Source: Diphasiastrum complanatum (Eukaryota > Streptophyta > Lycopodiopsida > Lycopodiales > Lycopodiaceae). Taken from it: a DNA stretch of 64,000 bases. Where the stretch lies: contig CM055092.1 of assembly GCA_029204225.1 (NCBI GenBank), positions 14,312,059 through 14,376,058 on the forward strand. Direction: 5' to 3'. Shown here piece by piece: positions 31,763 to 43,684 of the stretch. The position numbers and the translations under genes are program-made. The first letter of the stretch is position 1; every line of letters begins with the position of its first letter. Below the pieces are notes generated by a model, which saw nothing but the letters and a program-made list of their open reading frames with translations, was not told where the DNA came from and did not search any database.

Positions 31763-34475
31763 ATATTGGCCAATAGTCTTTTTTGGTAAAGGAAATTCTA
31801 GAAGGATACTTTTTAATGCTAGGCCCAATCAAGACTTCAGGGATCTATTTTTGAGTCATATTAAGGTTCATCAAGAGAACATCCTTATTGGAATTCAAAT
31901 TGTTTCTTATGTTACTTTCCAATTTTTATTTAAACTTCATGGGGCCACATAATGCATCGTGCCATGTTTACATCTATAAAAGGATATAATTTTGTCTTAC
32001 ACATCATATCAATGAGAGTAGAGTTATTGTTGACAAATTGTTTGGATGATTGATTTTGTGAACCCGACTTCCAATAGATTATTTAAAAATTAAATTTAAC
32101 CAAGCAACAAGCCCTTTGAAAAGTCTTTGTAGCAAGTACAAGTGCTATCAATCATGAAGTGGCCTCAGTTCATTTTTGACGTATGTACTTAGGCCATATC
32201 ATAAACATTTGCTATATCTTTATTAATTTATCTCAAATATATCCAGTCACATTAAGACATTAAGACATGCCATGTCCATAAACAGCTTAAAGCATTAAGA
32301 AATATTACAATAGTTGCTAGCCCATTATTTTTGGTGAGAAACTAACAACTATCAACTTTGAGACTACGACAATCCAAGTCAAAGAAAAGTAATGTATTCA
32401 TCGAGCTAATTAAGCTTGTAAGTCACATTCTTCTAGGAATCAAAGTTTGTGAGAGTTTATTAATTTGATGTTGTTTCATGACCAACATATGAGCCCTTTG
32501 TCAGAAGCAAGGCTGTTCAATCATGAAGTGGCTACACCTCCTTTTTTAAAAGATTGTTAAATCACATAAATATCTCTGAAATATATCTAAAATATCTTAA
32601 GTCCCATTGCCACATTCATAAATAGTTTAAGGAGTTAAGATTTATTGAGAATAGATGCAAGCCAAGGACAAAGGAAGTAAAAGAGAAGTTATGTATCCAA
32701 GAAAGTTGCTTTTAAGCTTATGTAACAAGGATAAAGTTGAAAGCAGTACAAGTAAAGAATAAGACGAATCGTTAACAAGGGAAGTCCTGGAAAATTGTTG
32801 CAAGTAAATGGCTCAAAAGCATTGTGTTATAAGAAGTGTACAAATATAAACTAGACTAGAATGACCAAACTTAGCACATATTGATAGTAGCCCCCAATCA
32901 CTAATTTGGGTAAGACATCAAGTAACTAGTGTAACTAAGCACCTGGAAATGCCTTGCTTATTGTGAAGTTGACAAACTATGAGGAAAGGCCACTAGTATT
33001 CAAAATATTGATAGCCAAATGATAACTTAAATGACTTATAAAATTGGTAATAGAGATAGATGGTCCACCCCCTAAGAAAACTAGCTTGTTTCATGTCAAA
33101 CAAATTGTCCATAATAAGCCCACAATCGATAGAGGAGGGTGCCATTAGCCCTTGGGCCTTTAAAAATGAATGTGTAGGGTAGGCGGTCTTGGTACATTTC
33201 CATATTAGGTTCCCAAGAAAATGATTGTACTGGTAGAATAGATGAGTAATGATCTGATTATCCACATTCGAAAAGGGTAATTTCAATCAAGAGTAAAAGG
33301 CCCTATATATTTTGATGTAATGCAAATAGTGCCATATAGTCATGCAAATAAGATAGACTTACAACAATGTCATATTCTTTCATTCTTATTATTCCAAGTA
33401 GTGTATAGGCTAACTACAAATAGTCTAATATGCCCTATGGATGTAAAAAAATAAGAAGGGTTTGGGATAATTTGCAAGGAAGATAGTGCAAAATCTTCCC
33501 AAGGTTGGCAGCAACACAAATAGTGTGAATTTGGCTCAAGATACATTGTTTGGTGGACAAATATTATACGTCTCTTCTCAAGATAGACAATGAAAAGATA
33601 GATATACATTAGAGATGGCACTTTATGCCCTATTAACACATATTCATACTATTAGGTGAGAATTGTGCCATGTTGCCATGTTGATAACATCGATAGCTAG
33701 TCAATGGGCATTAATGATATTAAAAGTAGTAGTTATAGCAAGGTGTAGCTACTTCCAGGAGAAGGCAAAGTAGTGTGAGACTAGCACGTAGCCTGTCACA
33801 TGCAAAATTGTAATTCTATTTGACATTAGACACAACCTTCCATTCACCAAATTTTGATGTAATGATCTCCTTAGGTGTTGAAAATTACTCAAGCTAACAA
33901 TTCCACATAAGCATAGATGAAAGATAAAAAGCATAGGAAAAACACCACACAAAAATAATGTCTTATTAGAGGACGCAAGCTCAAGCTCTTGATTGTAGAA
34001 GCGAAGAGCACATGAGGTAGATATAGTTTCATCCCTAATACGAGATTTAGGATTTGGGATCTGTTCTTACAACTCTAAACCTAATATCAAAACCCTAGAA
34101 CAACTCTTCAAACCTAATTTTACATCATACAATTGGTGAGTCTCACTAAGTACCAAAAAACATGTTAATTTGGGACCCATGAATAAAGCTAGCACAAATC
34201 TATGAAATGATTTTTCATGTCCAAATAGCTACAACCTATTTGACTTCCTAAACCATTGTTCTAAATGCCTACAATGACTTGTCTTGAATGACCAAAAACT
34301 ATCATGCTGAAACTGGACAATTTTAACAAAGGTCCAATGTCCAGTTTTTGAGCTATTATAGCATGGTCTAATTGTTCCTAGCCAAAACCCCTTTGGTCGT
34401 CTTGTTTTACTTGTTATATAGAAAGATGGCACCGAACATCCCATGTATTGATTAGTACACACTCAATTTCTTTAA
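31763..34475. other. No gene recognised
   Basis: AT-rich DNA. Minus-strand frames at 32993-33286, 33370-33639 and 33749-33952 have no recognisable domain. A diverged direct repeat is visible: CAATCATGAAGTGGC occurs at about 32148 and 32518 with similar sequence after each, suggesting an old tandem duplication of roughly 370 bp. Confidence 0.5.
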
Positions 34476-35090
34476 CTATTCAAGGACAAGCGATCTGAAC
34501 CTTTGAAGATACTCCCTCTCAAACACATGATTAACATCCCACAAGATCTCATCATTGATTGATTTCAACCTTTCACTATAGTTAGTGAAAACAATGTCAC
34601 CATCATAAACCAAAAGATAGATTTCTACAATTCTATCCAACATGAAGTAGAGTAGATGAAGTTGAGTATCAAACCTAATCAAACCAGCCCATTTGAGCTC
34701 AAGCCAAACCTCAATGAGCTCACCAATGAGATCTTTCTTGCCTTGAAAAAATTGCCACTTGAGTTGCTCCATGTAGTCTTCTTCATCCAACCTTTTGCCA
34801 TCTTGATCATGCATGAACACTCCACCACAATCATAGCATCCTTTGAGTTGATGAAGAGATGTAAGATCCATGTCTTGGATCTTCCCAAGAGTCACTCTTC
34901 CTTTGCCCATTCCTTCACAAGACTCCCTCTTAATGATCACACCACAAAAGTTAGCAATCTTCCTCTTGATAGTTGCATCATAAGAAATGGAAGAATCTCG
35001 AACATTAGAAGCCATGAAAAGAATACATGGTACCTTCAACATAAGAATGATTGAAGTACTTTTTCTTGCCAAACCTGGACTTATAATCAA
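34476..35090 (-). pseudogene. Downstream in-frame extension of element C frame
   Basis: An open frame of 204 codons from its first ATG. It is in the same reading frame as the 586-codon frame above it and is separated from it by one TAG (35115-35117); with no other stop between, the open stretch after the TAG is 212 codons. It is hydrophilic, with a CYDCGG motif and an acidic KRLDEEDYMEQLKWQF stretch. I recognise no family. It may be the C-terminal part of one longer ancestral protein, or be made by readthrough of the TAG. Confidence 0.5.
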
Positions 35091-35114
35091 TGATATAGAT
35101 AATGATAATGAACC

Positions 35115-37078
35115 CTAACTATTATTCACAAAAGCATCATTCAAAGTACATCCTACTTTGAACACTTCACATTCATCTCTTCCTTTTGACTTGAGATCTT
35201 CCTCACCAAGTCTCATGATAGAACCATTTAATCTACTTTCTTTATGAATACATGTGACACCACTTGTTGCACAAATGACTTTCTTGGACTCATCACATAA
35301 AGATGCAAAAGAAACTTTTTCTTCCATCATGCTCAAAGCACTAGCTTTTTCCAAATGAGTAAATAAGTCATTAGCAACAACCATTTCCAAAGACAAGTTT
35401 TCATCACCTTTATTGATGAAGCTAGCTCTCTTCTTATCTTTTCCATTTTTGCACTTGCCATGTAGTTCCATTGAAGAGCCACCAAGACTTGATAATCTAT
35501 GAGTAGAAGAGTTCAAACATGATACTAATTTAGCACCACATGACTCCATTTGACTAGTAGGTAGCACTAGTCCATCCTCAAGATCCAATGAATCCAAAAC
35601 ATTGATCATAGATTCACTAGATGTTGCCAAGTTACCACAACAATAACTATCTCCAAGAAGCTCATTAGATCTCAACCTAGATCTAGCATAAGGAAGCTCT
35701 TTAGACTTTGCATAAGATATACCAATCTTATTGATGCTAGGAATTGACTTTTGAAAGTTGAGAGAACCACCAAAATCCATTTCATTCCTCTTGTTAGACA
35801 TAACAAATGCATCAAGCTTGTAAAGTCTACCTTGTCTATTGCCCCTAGCAATCAAGACATCTCCCTTAGTAATGAAGCAAACATCCCCAACAAACTTTGT
35901 CTTGTACTCTTTCTTTAACATTTGACCAACACTTAGCAAATTCCTTGAAAGAGAAGGAATGTAAAGAACACCGTCAAGCCTTGCATTCCTATTAGTAGAA
36001 AGACAAATAGGAATTGAGCCAATACCTTTGATCATACACTCACCACCATTTGGCATGTGAACCACTTTCTTGGTCCCAACATAAGAGATCAAAGACGTAA
36101 AGAACTCCTTGTGACTAGTCATGTGTGAACTAGATCCACTATCTATCCACCATGAATCCTTGTCACTTCCACTTGACATTAGACTTGAAGAACACATCAT
36201 GAGAGAATTACAAGAATCTAGATCCTCATTAGAAGTACAAAAGTTGTTTTGCTTGCTACCTTCATTACTTTGCTTCTTATGACATTCATTTGCAAAATGA
36301 CCTTTTATCCCACAATAAAAGCACTTGAACTTTGACTTATCTTTCTTTCTAAAAGAAGTAGAAGAGGAGGAGGAAGAGTGATCATCATGATCCGAGTTAC
36401 CACCTTTGGACCATTTCCCTTTGCCTTTACCTTTGCCTTTACCTTTGCCTTTTGTGAAGGAAGTCTCTTCACCTCCACCTTGCAAGGATGCACCATCAAG
36501 ATTTGATTGCAACCTATGTTCTTTAACCAATAAGATTTCTTGCAAGTCAACCACACTTGGCAAGACTCTTTGAATGGCAAAACTCTGCACAAGGTTAGCA
36601 TGTTCATCTTGCAAACCATTCAACATAAGCTGGACTATTTCACCATCTTTTATGCTTTCATCAATGCATGCTAGATCATCACTTAAGGACTTAACCCTCA
36701 AGACAAATGCATGAGCACTTTCTCCCTCTCTTTGTCTGCTAGAAAATATTTGGCTCCTTTGGGTCAATACCCTAGATGTGGACTTTGATTCAAAGAGCTT
36801 CTTCAAGGCATTCCATGCCTTACTTGCACTTTGACTTTTACCAACTTCCTTGAGAAGTTCATTGGTAACATTCATTTTAATGATATGAAGACCCTTTTAG
36901 CCTTCTTATCAATCCTTTGTTGCTCCTGAACTGTGGGTAGTCTCTCTTTAGTTCCTGCAACTATGTCCATGAGTTCATTCAACTCAAGTAAGGACTCCAT
37001 CCTCACTTTCCAAGTAGAGTAGTTTGATGAACTCAACCTATCATTAGTTTCTAACATGATCCCACCATTGGAAGCCAT
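35115..37078 (-). pseudogene. Element C gag-protease frame, one frameshift
   Basis: The start is at 37078 (MASNGGIMLETNDRLSSSNY, a copia gag start). A one-base deletion near 36890 shifts the frame; the homologous block at 41403-41470 shows the expected continuity. The frame then stays open for 586 codons to 35115: gag core (VTNELLKEVGKSQSASKAW), a Lys-Gly repeat tract, a CCHC knuckle (CFYCGIKGHFANEC, about 36285-36325), protease (WWIDSGSSSHMTSH, about 36120-36165) and GRLYKLDAF (about 35810-35835). The last 230 or so residues are Ser-rich and match nothing I know. A copia polyprotein would continue with integrase here. Confidence 0.82.
36414..36452. repeat. Hexanucleotide-type repeat coding for Gly-Lys
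   Basis: CCTTTACCTTTG-type units repeat and encode an alternating Lys-Gly tract in element C gag, upstream of the zinc knuckle; probably a nucleic-acid-binding linker. Confidence 0.85.
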
Positions 37079-38200
37079 GAATATAATTATTCTTCAACTT
37101 TTAGATTCTGTCCTAATGCACCTAGCATTCACTTTTCTCTCAAAAAAATGATGGATAAGGAGATCTCAGAAGATCTAGGACCCTAAAACACTTCTATCTT
37201 GAACTTGGCTGGTTTCCAAGCATAGAAAGGAAGATTGAAACATATCAACACTTTGCACACACTAAGAATGGATTACAAACTCAAAACAACCTGAACACAC
37301 TCTTGATTAGGCTCTGAAAGTTTCCATCAAGTGACCAAATCAAGTTATGATGTGAAGAGTTACTTGCATTCTTAGAAAATACACAAGACTAGGCTGCCAA
37401 GAATACCTAGAATTGAACAAACTTGATCAACATATGATCAACACACTAAGATATTAATTCAACCTGTAAAACCACATGTAAACCACACTTATAAAAGTTT
37501 ATAAACTCCATCAAATGATAAATACAAGCTTTAGAGGTGAATGAAAGAGCACACTTGGTGAATTAAAAGACTAGCTTCACTAGCTTGTCAAATCTTGGTG
37601 TTTAGATGTAGATCGAAGATCACTTCACATGAGAATGTTCCTCAACCTATTAAGAACCTGAAAACACATTTGCATAATGGTTAAAACCTTCCAGCAAATG
37701 CTCCAATCAAATTACATAAGGAGAGTTACTTACATGCTCAACAAAGTACACCAAAATTTATGCAAAAGATTGTTGACAATATGTTCACCCAAAAGGGGAT
37801 CTTTCATCCAAGTGGGAGCTTTGCTCAGACTTTTGGAGAAATAAAAAATCACTCAAAGAGTATTTGTCATCCACTTAAGGAGAGTGTTCATCCACAAAGG
37901 AGAGTGTTCATCCACAGAAGTGGAGATTGTCAACAACACATTGAACAACATTGTTAGTATTGAATGTGCACAAGCCTCACAATCAACAAATGATTAGGTG
38001 TTATGATCTGATCCAAAATAGCTTCTTCTCAATATCTGATCTTCAGTAGACTTGAAATATGCTTTTGATCCACAAGCTAACTCACAAAACCAAGGTTAGT
38101 AAGATTTGATCAACAGTGCAATGCATAATCATGCTAGAACTTGATCAAACATCCAAATATCACCATAAATGGAAACCTTACTAAAAATAACAGCCAACTA
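37079..38200 (-). other. Element C untranslated leader
   Basis: No coding sequence supported. At 37865-37925 units like GTTCATCCACAAAGGAGA repeat; the minus-strand motif CTCC-TTTGTGGATGAACAC also recurs in the leader of the C-like element at 40740-40900. Confidence 0.65.
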
Positions 38201-38212
38201 GCTCTGATACCA
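38201..38212 (-). other. Element C primer binding site
   Basis: The minus strand reads TGGTATCAGAGC directly after the LTR end, identical to the initiator-Met tRNA complement. Confidence 0.88.
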
Positions 38213-38866
38213 TGTGAAAAAGTGGATCTTGAATGGATCCAAACTCCAAAAATACTTGGCTAAGATCTTTGCACAACAAGCTACAAAAGCTAGAAATGGC
38301 AAAGCATCCTAATGCTACCTTTGATACACATGAACTTGACAAAGTATTCAAGAGACAAAAGAAACTAATAAAAGGTACTGATGGCAGCCAAAAATAATAG
38401 TATACCAGCCCTACAACAGAAGCCTACCACTTTTGAAAACCTCTTAAGATCATACACAAAAGCTTGAAGACAATACACAAAGCAATGCTCTCAATGGAGG
38501 AAGAAACTGTGACAATGGTCTATTGATCTCTCTCAACAATACAATAAGTTTCTCCAACCTGTTCTCCACGAATTTCAGCCTAATATAGGTGAGAGAGATG
38601 ACTCTCTCTCCTCTCTCTAGAACTTAGGACCCAATTTTAGGGCACCAGTAACCTAAAATAGCCAATTTTGGCCTATATGTCCAAATAACATGATTTTGGT
38701 GTCATTTCAAAGGTCCTGAAGTTTGAGACTTCTTCAACATGAAATACATACTAAAATAAAAGTATCTAGGCCTCTTTCACACGTGTGAAAGGTTAGATCC
38801 AAAACTATGTACAAAAATTGCCAATTTAGACCTCAAACTAGCTAGGAAATGTTGACAATTTTCACA
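38213..38866 (-). repeat. Element C 5' LTR (654 bp)
   Basis: Plus-strand edges are TGTGAAAAAGTGGATC and GACAATTTTCACA. It contains the palindrome TTTCACACGTGTGAAA near 38775. Confidence 0.8.
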
Positions 38867-38939
38867 ACTTTTGTTTCCAATCCGATTGGCTTGCCTCAAC
38901 AATTTTTGTCAAAATATTGCAAAAAATAGTAAGGTGTAC

Positions 38940-40300
38940 TAAACCGATGAATAACAAAAAAAAAATCCAACAGAAATTTGATTGTTTCGTATTCCTCTAT
39001 CAGTCATGATCTCGACAGGACATCCAAATCGAACAATGATATTCTCATATAGAAACTTTGCGATTGATTTTGCATCAACAACTCGCACAACTATTGCTTC
39101 AACCCATTTGGTCATATAGTCTGTTGCCACAATAATACATTGTGCATGAGTACCATCCATGTGTCGTTGGATATAGGACCAACATAAACAAGTCCCCACT
39201 TTTCAAACGTTACTTGCACTAACATTAGATGTAATGGTCCATAATGTTGTTTAGTCAGCCGACGAGCATGTTGACAAACATCACAGGATTGTATAAACTT
39301 TTCAATATCTTTATAAATAGAAGGCCACCAACAACTTGATTACAAAATCTTACAAATTGTGATGTCAGCTACAAAATGTCCCCCTCCCATTCCATCATGT
39401 GATAACATAACTAGATCTAGGACTTCATTAAACAAAATGTATCGTTGAATAATATCATCAAATCCTCTACGATACAATTGTCCTATGATCAATTGATAAG
39501 GTTGTGCCTTCCCAATTAATCTTCATTGTTGAACTTTTGTCAATGACTCATTAGGCTAACCATGCATCAACTACTTCACAATATCAGTTGCCCATTCACG
39601 TACCACTTTCACATAAAATAATGCCACATCATGTAGCTCGTCATCCACCTCAATATTAATTGATGCTGACTATATCCTTGACACATGATTGGCAATATAG
39701 TGTTGTCTGCCCTTTCAAACAACAACACAAAAATCAAACTTGGATAATAAAAGTAACCATTTTGCAATACATCCAGTATTGCATGTTTTGTTCACCAAAT
39801 ACAATAAAAGTTGATGATCTGTATAAAAAGCGAAATGCGTCGCCATCGAATAATGACGATATTTCTTAACCAAAAAAATCATTGCTAAAGCTTCATTTCC
39901 ATTGTGGAATAATTCATTTCATCATTTTCCATGTAACGTTGACAAATCTAATTGAAAAATCTTTCTTGTATTCCCCCAACTGTGTTAAGACTAATCCAAT
40001 AGCATATTTGGAAGCATCAGTATGTACATGAAATTCAGTAGCCCACTTTGGTGCTCTTAATAGAAGTGTAGATATCAAAGCATTCTTCAGTTTCTCAAAT
40101 TACTCCAAGCCTTCAATAGTTTTCATAGGAAAAATTGTCAATTAATATATAGGTCGTGCTAGGTCCACGAAGAATAAGATAAAGATTTGGTAGTAATTTG
40201 CATAGCCCATAAAAATGTGAAGCTCTCGGATCGTACCTGGTGGAGTTAGATCCATGATAATCATGATCTTTGATAGATATGTGGCAATGTTGTGTCTGGG
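38940..40300 (-). mobile_element. Gypsy relic D (reverse-transcriptase end, RNase H, integrase)
   Basis: It aligns by eye with element B 25180-26210 along most of its length. RNase H shows ATHFAFYTDHQLLLYLVNK (about 39780-39850). The integrase zinc region continues past the point where B stops, with the Cys pair in SCDVCQHARRL (about 39245-39295). The core reads VATDYMTKWVEA and IMTDRG (open piece 38939-39199), then shifts frame. No LTR or gag is attached. It lies between the C LTR and a C-like leader. Confidence 0.82.
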
Positions 40301-40764
40301 GTATATTCAGATCTAAGCAGGTTTCAAGTTTCTTTTGATTCTATATGCATTTTCTTAGCATTTTGATCAATTTAGCAAGCTAGTGAGTGATTAGTCTAAC
40401 ATTTGTTGTTGGTACTATCATTATTGGCCTAAGATCCATCATTTAGTCATCTTTTCATTTGAAATTTTGCATGGTATCAGAGCAGGTTAGCAACCAAAAA
40501 TAGTAAGCTTGCTATATTTAGTGAAAATTTGAGGGTGATCTGAATTCTAGCATACTTTTATGCTTTTTGTTGATCAACTTCATTATTAACACTTTGATGT
40601 GAGTGTATTCACAAAATCAAAAGAAATTTTAATGTCAATTAAAGCTCATAAATTGAGAGTAATCCTATCTTATTTCATTCATCAAAACAAAACTCTTTAT
40701 TTGTTGGAGAGGTCATGTACATTCAAACTAACAATTGTTGTTTCTAGTTTCTAGTTGACAATCT

Positions 40765-40900
40765 CCCTTGTGGATGAGTTAAGCTCCCCTTGTGAATGAA
40801 CAAACTTAGCTTTGCTCCCCTTGTGATTAAAATTTATTTTGTGGTTGAGCCTTTCTCCCCTTGTGAACTTTTCTACTTCCCCTTTGTGGGTGAACACAAC
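40765..40900. repeat. Repeated CTCCCCTTGTG motif in the leader
   Basis: CTCCCCTTGTG recurs at about 40785, 40818 and 40855, with variants at 40763 and 40875, several followed by a TGAA or TGGGTGAAC block. It is related to the leader repeat of element C (37865-37925). Confidence 0.7.
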
Positions 40901-41344
40901 AAGCTCTGCTTGAGCAAGATTGTCAACTTCTTTGCATATAGCTTTTTGTTGATTCAATGGATTGAATGCAATAAACTCTTCAAGTTCTTGATTGAGATGT
41001 TGTTGTAAAGGTTCAACCTAAGCAAGGGTGCTTTCAATAATTTTTAGATCTTAGTTTCAATCTATTGATGTTAGATCATAGGTTGATCAAGTTTCATCAA
41101 AATTCTACTTGCTAGTCAACTAGTTACAAGAGAGATAGTATTGCAAGGTTCTAAATCTTTGTGATTTCACTATGATTTCATTTGTCAAGAGGAATGTGAG
41201 TGCTTAATGCATTAGAACAGGTTCAAAGAGGAGGATTAATCATTTGCATCATGGCTAATAGTTATCATGTTGGAAGCCAAAGACATGACCAACTCTAAAA
41301 ATAATGAACTTGGAAAGTAAGGATAAAATCCTTAAGTTGAATAC

Positions 41345-41830
41345 AATAATGAACATTGCTGTAGATCTAGACGAAAGACCTTTGATGCTTCAAGAGCAAG
41401 TAAGGTATGACAAAGGGCTAAGAGAGCTCTCCACATCATCAAGGTGAATGCTACCAATGAACTTCTCAAAGAAGTTGGTAAGTGCACTTCTTTAAGAGAT
41501 GCATGGAATGCAGTGAAGAAGGTCTACAGTGAGTCAAAGTCCACAAATAGGGTATTGACCCTAAGGAGGCAAATCTTAGAAATATGCCAAAAGGAAGGAC
41601 AAAGTGTTCACTCTTATCTTAAGATTCAAAGCCTTGAATGATGATGTAGTATTCATCCCTTACTTATCTGACTTCATATTTGAGCAATGTCATGTCAATG
41701 TGTGGAATTTGCTAAGTTTAGATGAAACTAAGTTCATTGTTTTGCATCCTTTAGATCTTGAAGATGGATTAGTATTCTTTGCCGGATTTTTTTTTATGGA
41801 AATGGAGTAGAGGAAGCATCATTATGGCAT
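41345..41830 (+). pseudogene. C-like gag remnant
   Basis: It reads LQEQVRYDK, then RALHIIKVNATNELLKEVGK and SESKSTNRVLTLRRQIL, parallel to element C gag residues around its frameshift. A frameshift near 41610 and a large deletion follow, after which only HPLDLEDGLV is recognised. Confidence 0.75.
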
Positions 41831-41910
41831 GCATCCACTCATAGTGTAAAGATCGCCTAGTGAAGGTGAAGGTCCAACTAGATCTTGTTTCATGCAACCA
41901 AAAGGACACC

Positions 41911-42320
41911 TGTGGAACAAAACCACCCAACCAATAGGAAATGGCTACTCAATACCCTAACGACTTCACCCCCATGCCATGATGAATGAATGCAAGAGAG
42001 CAGGGGCTCTTGGCTACAAGGATTAGAAATCCAATAGGTAGATGGGTGAGTTTCCACTAGTATATATTCTCTCCCATGAGGAGAGAATATTCTTCTTAGA
42101 ATCCCCATGCAACTTGGAATAGCAATTGACCTCCTATTCTTGTATCATAGCAGTCAGACACCATGCAAGTGCTCCTATGTCCAATTATAGGTCTGGCCCT
42201 CATATGATTATTAATTACTTTATCGGCCAAGCCCGGAATGACGAGGAATAATCAATAACCACATACACTAGTCCATGTCAGGAATTATCCAAATCTCACA
42301 TACTGGATATGGACGTAACA
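41911..42320 (-). repeat. Gypsy LTR E (410 bp)
   Basis: On the minus strand it starts TGTTACGTCC and ends GTTCCACA, and is preceded by the polypurine tract TTAAGGGGGAAGAA (42321-42334). The tract places it as a 3' LTR with internal sequence at higher coordinates. The purine tract plus TGT-ACG-CC start resembles plant chromovirus (Del/Tekay-like) elements. Confidence 0.65.
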
Positions 42321-43420
42321 TTCTTCCCCCTTAATCAAGTTCTATCCTCAGAGCGAGCAACTAGGGAAGATCCCCATTTGTATGCTTTTAACTCTTTTCC
42401 ATGAATCATTATCTTCAATCTAACCAACCAATCTAATCAAGCACTCAGAGATAGAATGATTCCTCAATTGGTTATCTCTGATTCAGAGTACTCTCTTCAG
42501 GTTCCAAAGGTACATTGAGCGATAAGTTCTCCAAATGGGCAAAATCTAAATCATATAAACTAAGTCTACATGATACATTGGATGAACAGTTGATCAATCC
42601 GTAAGATTACGTTCAAAAGCTAACAAATCAATCATTTAACTTTTACGTTTACCCTCAAAATCAATCCTTAGTCTGACTTCAATATCAAATAAGTACCTAG
42701 AGATGGGATAATTCTCAAATTATCTATCTATGCACTGAAGTACTATATCAACCTTTAGAAGTACACTAAGAGATAAATTTTTAACCTATTGGGTATGATT
42801 CTCTCCAATCTAGTAACATCACCTTCATGTAATTTCAATTTACATGAATCCCTGGGTGAGATGTCACTTTTCATTGGAAATCAATGTTAAAGGTTAAAGA
42901 TCCAAACAATTATAGTCCAAGACTATCCACAATTACTTGTAGACATGTTATATATGCTTCTTGGTGCCAATAGGAAATCCATCAAGATAAAAATGAATTT
43001 AACTTAGTCCTGAGTACTCCAGATACTCTCTTGAGTTAAGCGCTCTATTCCTAGCAACATATGCAATGAAATAGTAACCATTCAATTATAATAGACTTAA
43101 CTACTCCTAATTAATCGGAGATTTTAGGCTGAAAACAATACACAAGCATTCCTTGACTACAATCTGTAAAGGTAAGCAAATTTCTCATAAGCAATTACTT
43201 AATGAAATTCTTGTGAGATGAACATATCTCAAATATGCATGGAAGTAAAGAAATTTAGAGTTCAAATAACAAATCTAAATCCTTGACTCTTCCCATTGAT
43301 CAAGAATTACTCATTATCTTAAAAATCCTCCCATTTCCTTATATTCTTTTAATGACCTTTAAGTATCTAGTAAGGAGACTGCCTTAGAAGATACCTAGAC
43401 AAACAATAGAACAATGACTT
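42321..43420 (-). mobile_element. Non-coding internal remnant next to LTR E
   Basis: No pol motif is seen. A diverged direct repeat (about 42440-42540 and 42690-42790) shares AGAGATAGAATGATTCCTCA/AGAGATGGGATAATTCTCAA-type sequence and GTACACTAAGAGATAA. The upper boundary is uncertain. Confidence 0.4.
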
Positions 43421-43684
43421 GAGTGGATCTTACCCATATTAGGGGTGGAAGCATGGAGGAACCTATTTATGATGATTCTTTGTACAGCTTCTTCATGTTG
43501 TTTTTTCATTTTGATAAAATTGATGTAAGAAATAGTGAAGCATCCAATATGGACACTATTCTCTATATCAATTATGAAATATTTTCATTTCATGGTTACA
43601 ATGCTTAGAGGAAAGATACATTCTTAAGGACGGGTTGTTTTTAAAGTAGATCAAATTTATGATGTAAAAATAGCAAGTTTAGTT

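Larger units (their letters stand above)
34476..38866 (-). mobile_element. Element C: copia-like, gag-protease with unrecognised C-terminal region
   Basis: The 5' LTR is 38213-38866 (minus: TGTGAAAATTGTC ... CACTTTTTCACA), followed by primer site TGGTATCAGAGC (38201-38212), a 1.1 kb leader, and coding sequence from 37078 down to 34476. Copia gag, knuckle, protease and the GRLYKLDAF pre-integrase block are present. Integrase, reverse transcriptase and RNase H are not. No 3' LTR was found below 34476, so the lower boundary is the end of the open frame. A solo LTR of the same family lies at 62636-63273. Confidence 0.8.
40301..41830 (+). mobile_element. C-like copia fragment: LTR end, primer site, leader, gag
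   Basis: TGGTATCAGAGCAGG at about 40472 is a Met primer site preceded by ...GAAATTTTGCA, an LTR end; only about 170 bp of LTR seem to remain. The leader to about 41340 carries repeated CTCCCCTTGTG motifs (40765-40895). A gag piece follows and the fragment also keeps the LDLEDGLV motif of element C (41750-41775). It belongs to the same broad family as C but on the opposite strand, with most coding sequence lost. Confidence 0.7.

Noticed and set aside
31763-34475. Integrated pararetrovirus or plant virus sequence
   Set aside because: No coat, movement or reverse-transcriptase motif was found; the frames are short and unrecognised.
34656-35054. 132-codon plus-strand frame
   Set aside because: Antisense shadow of the downstream element C frame; no domain.
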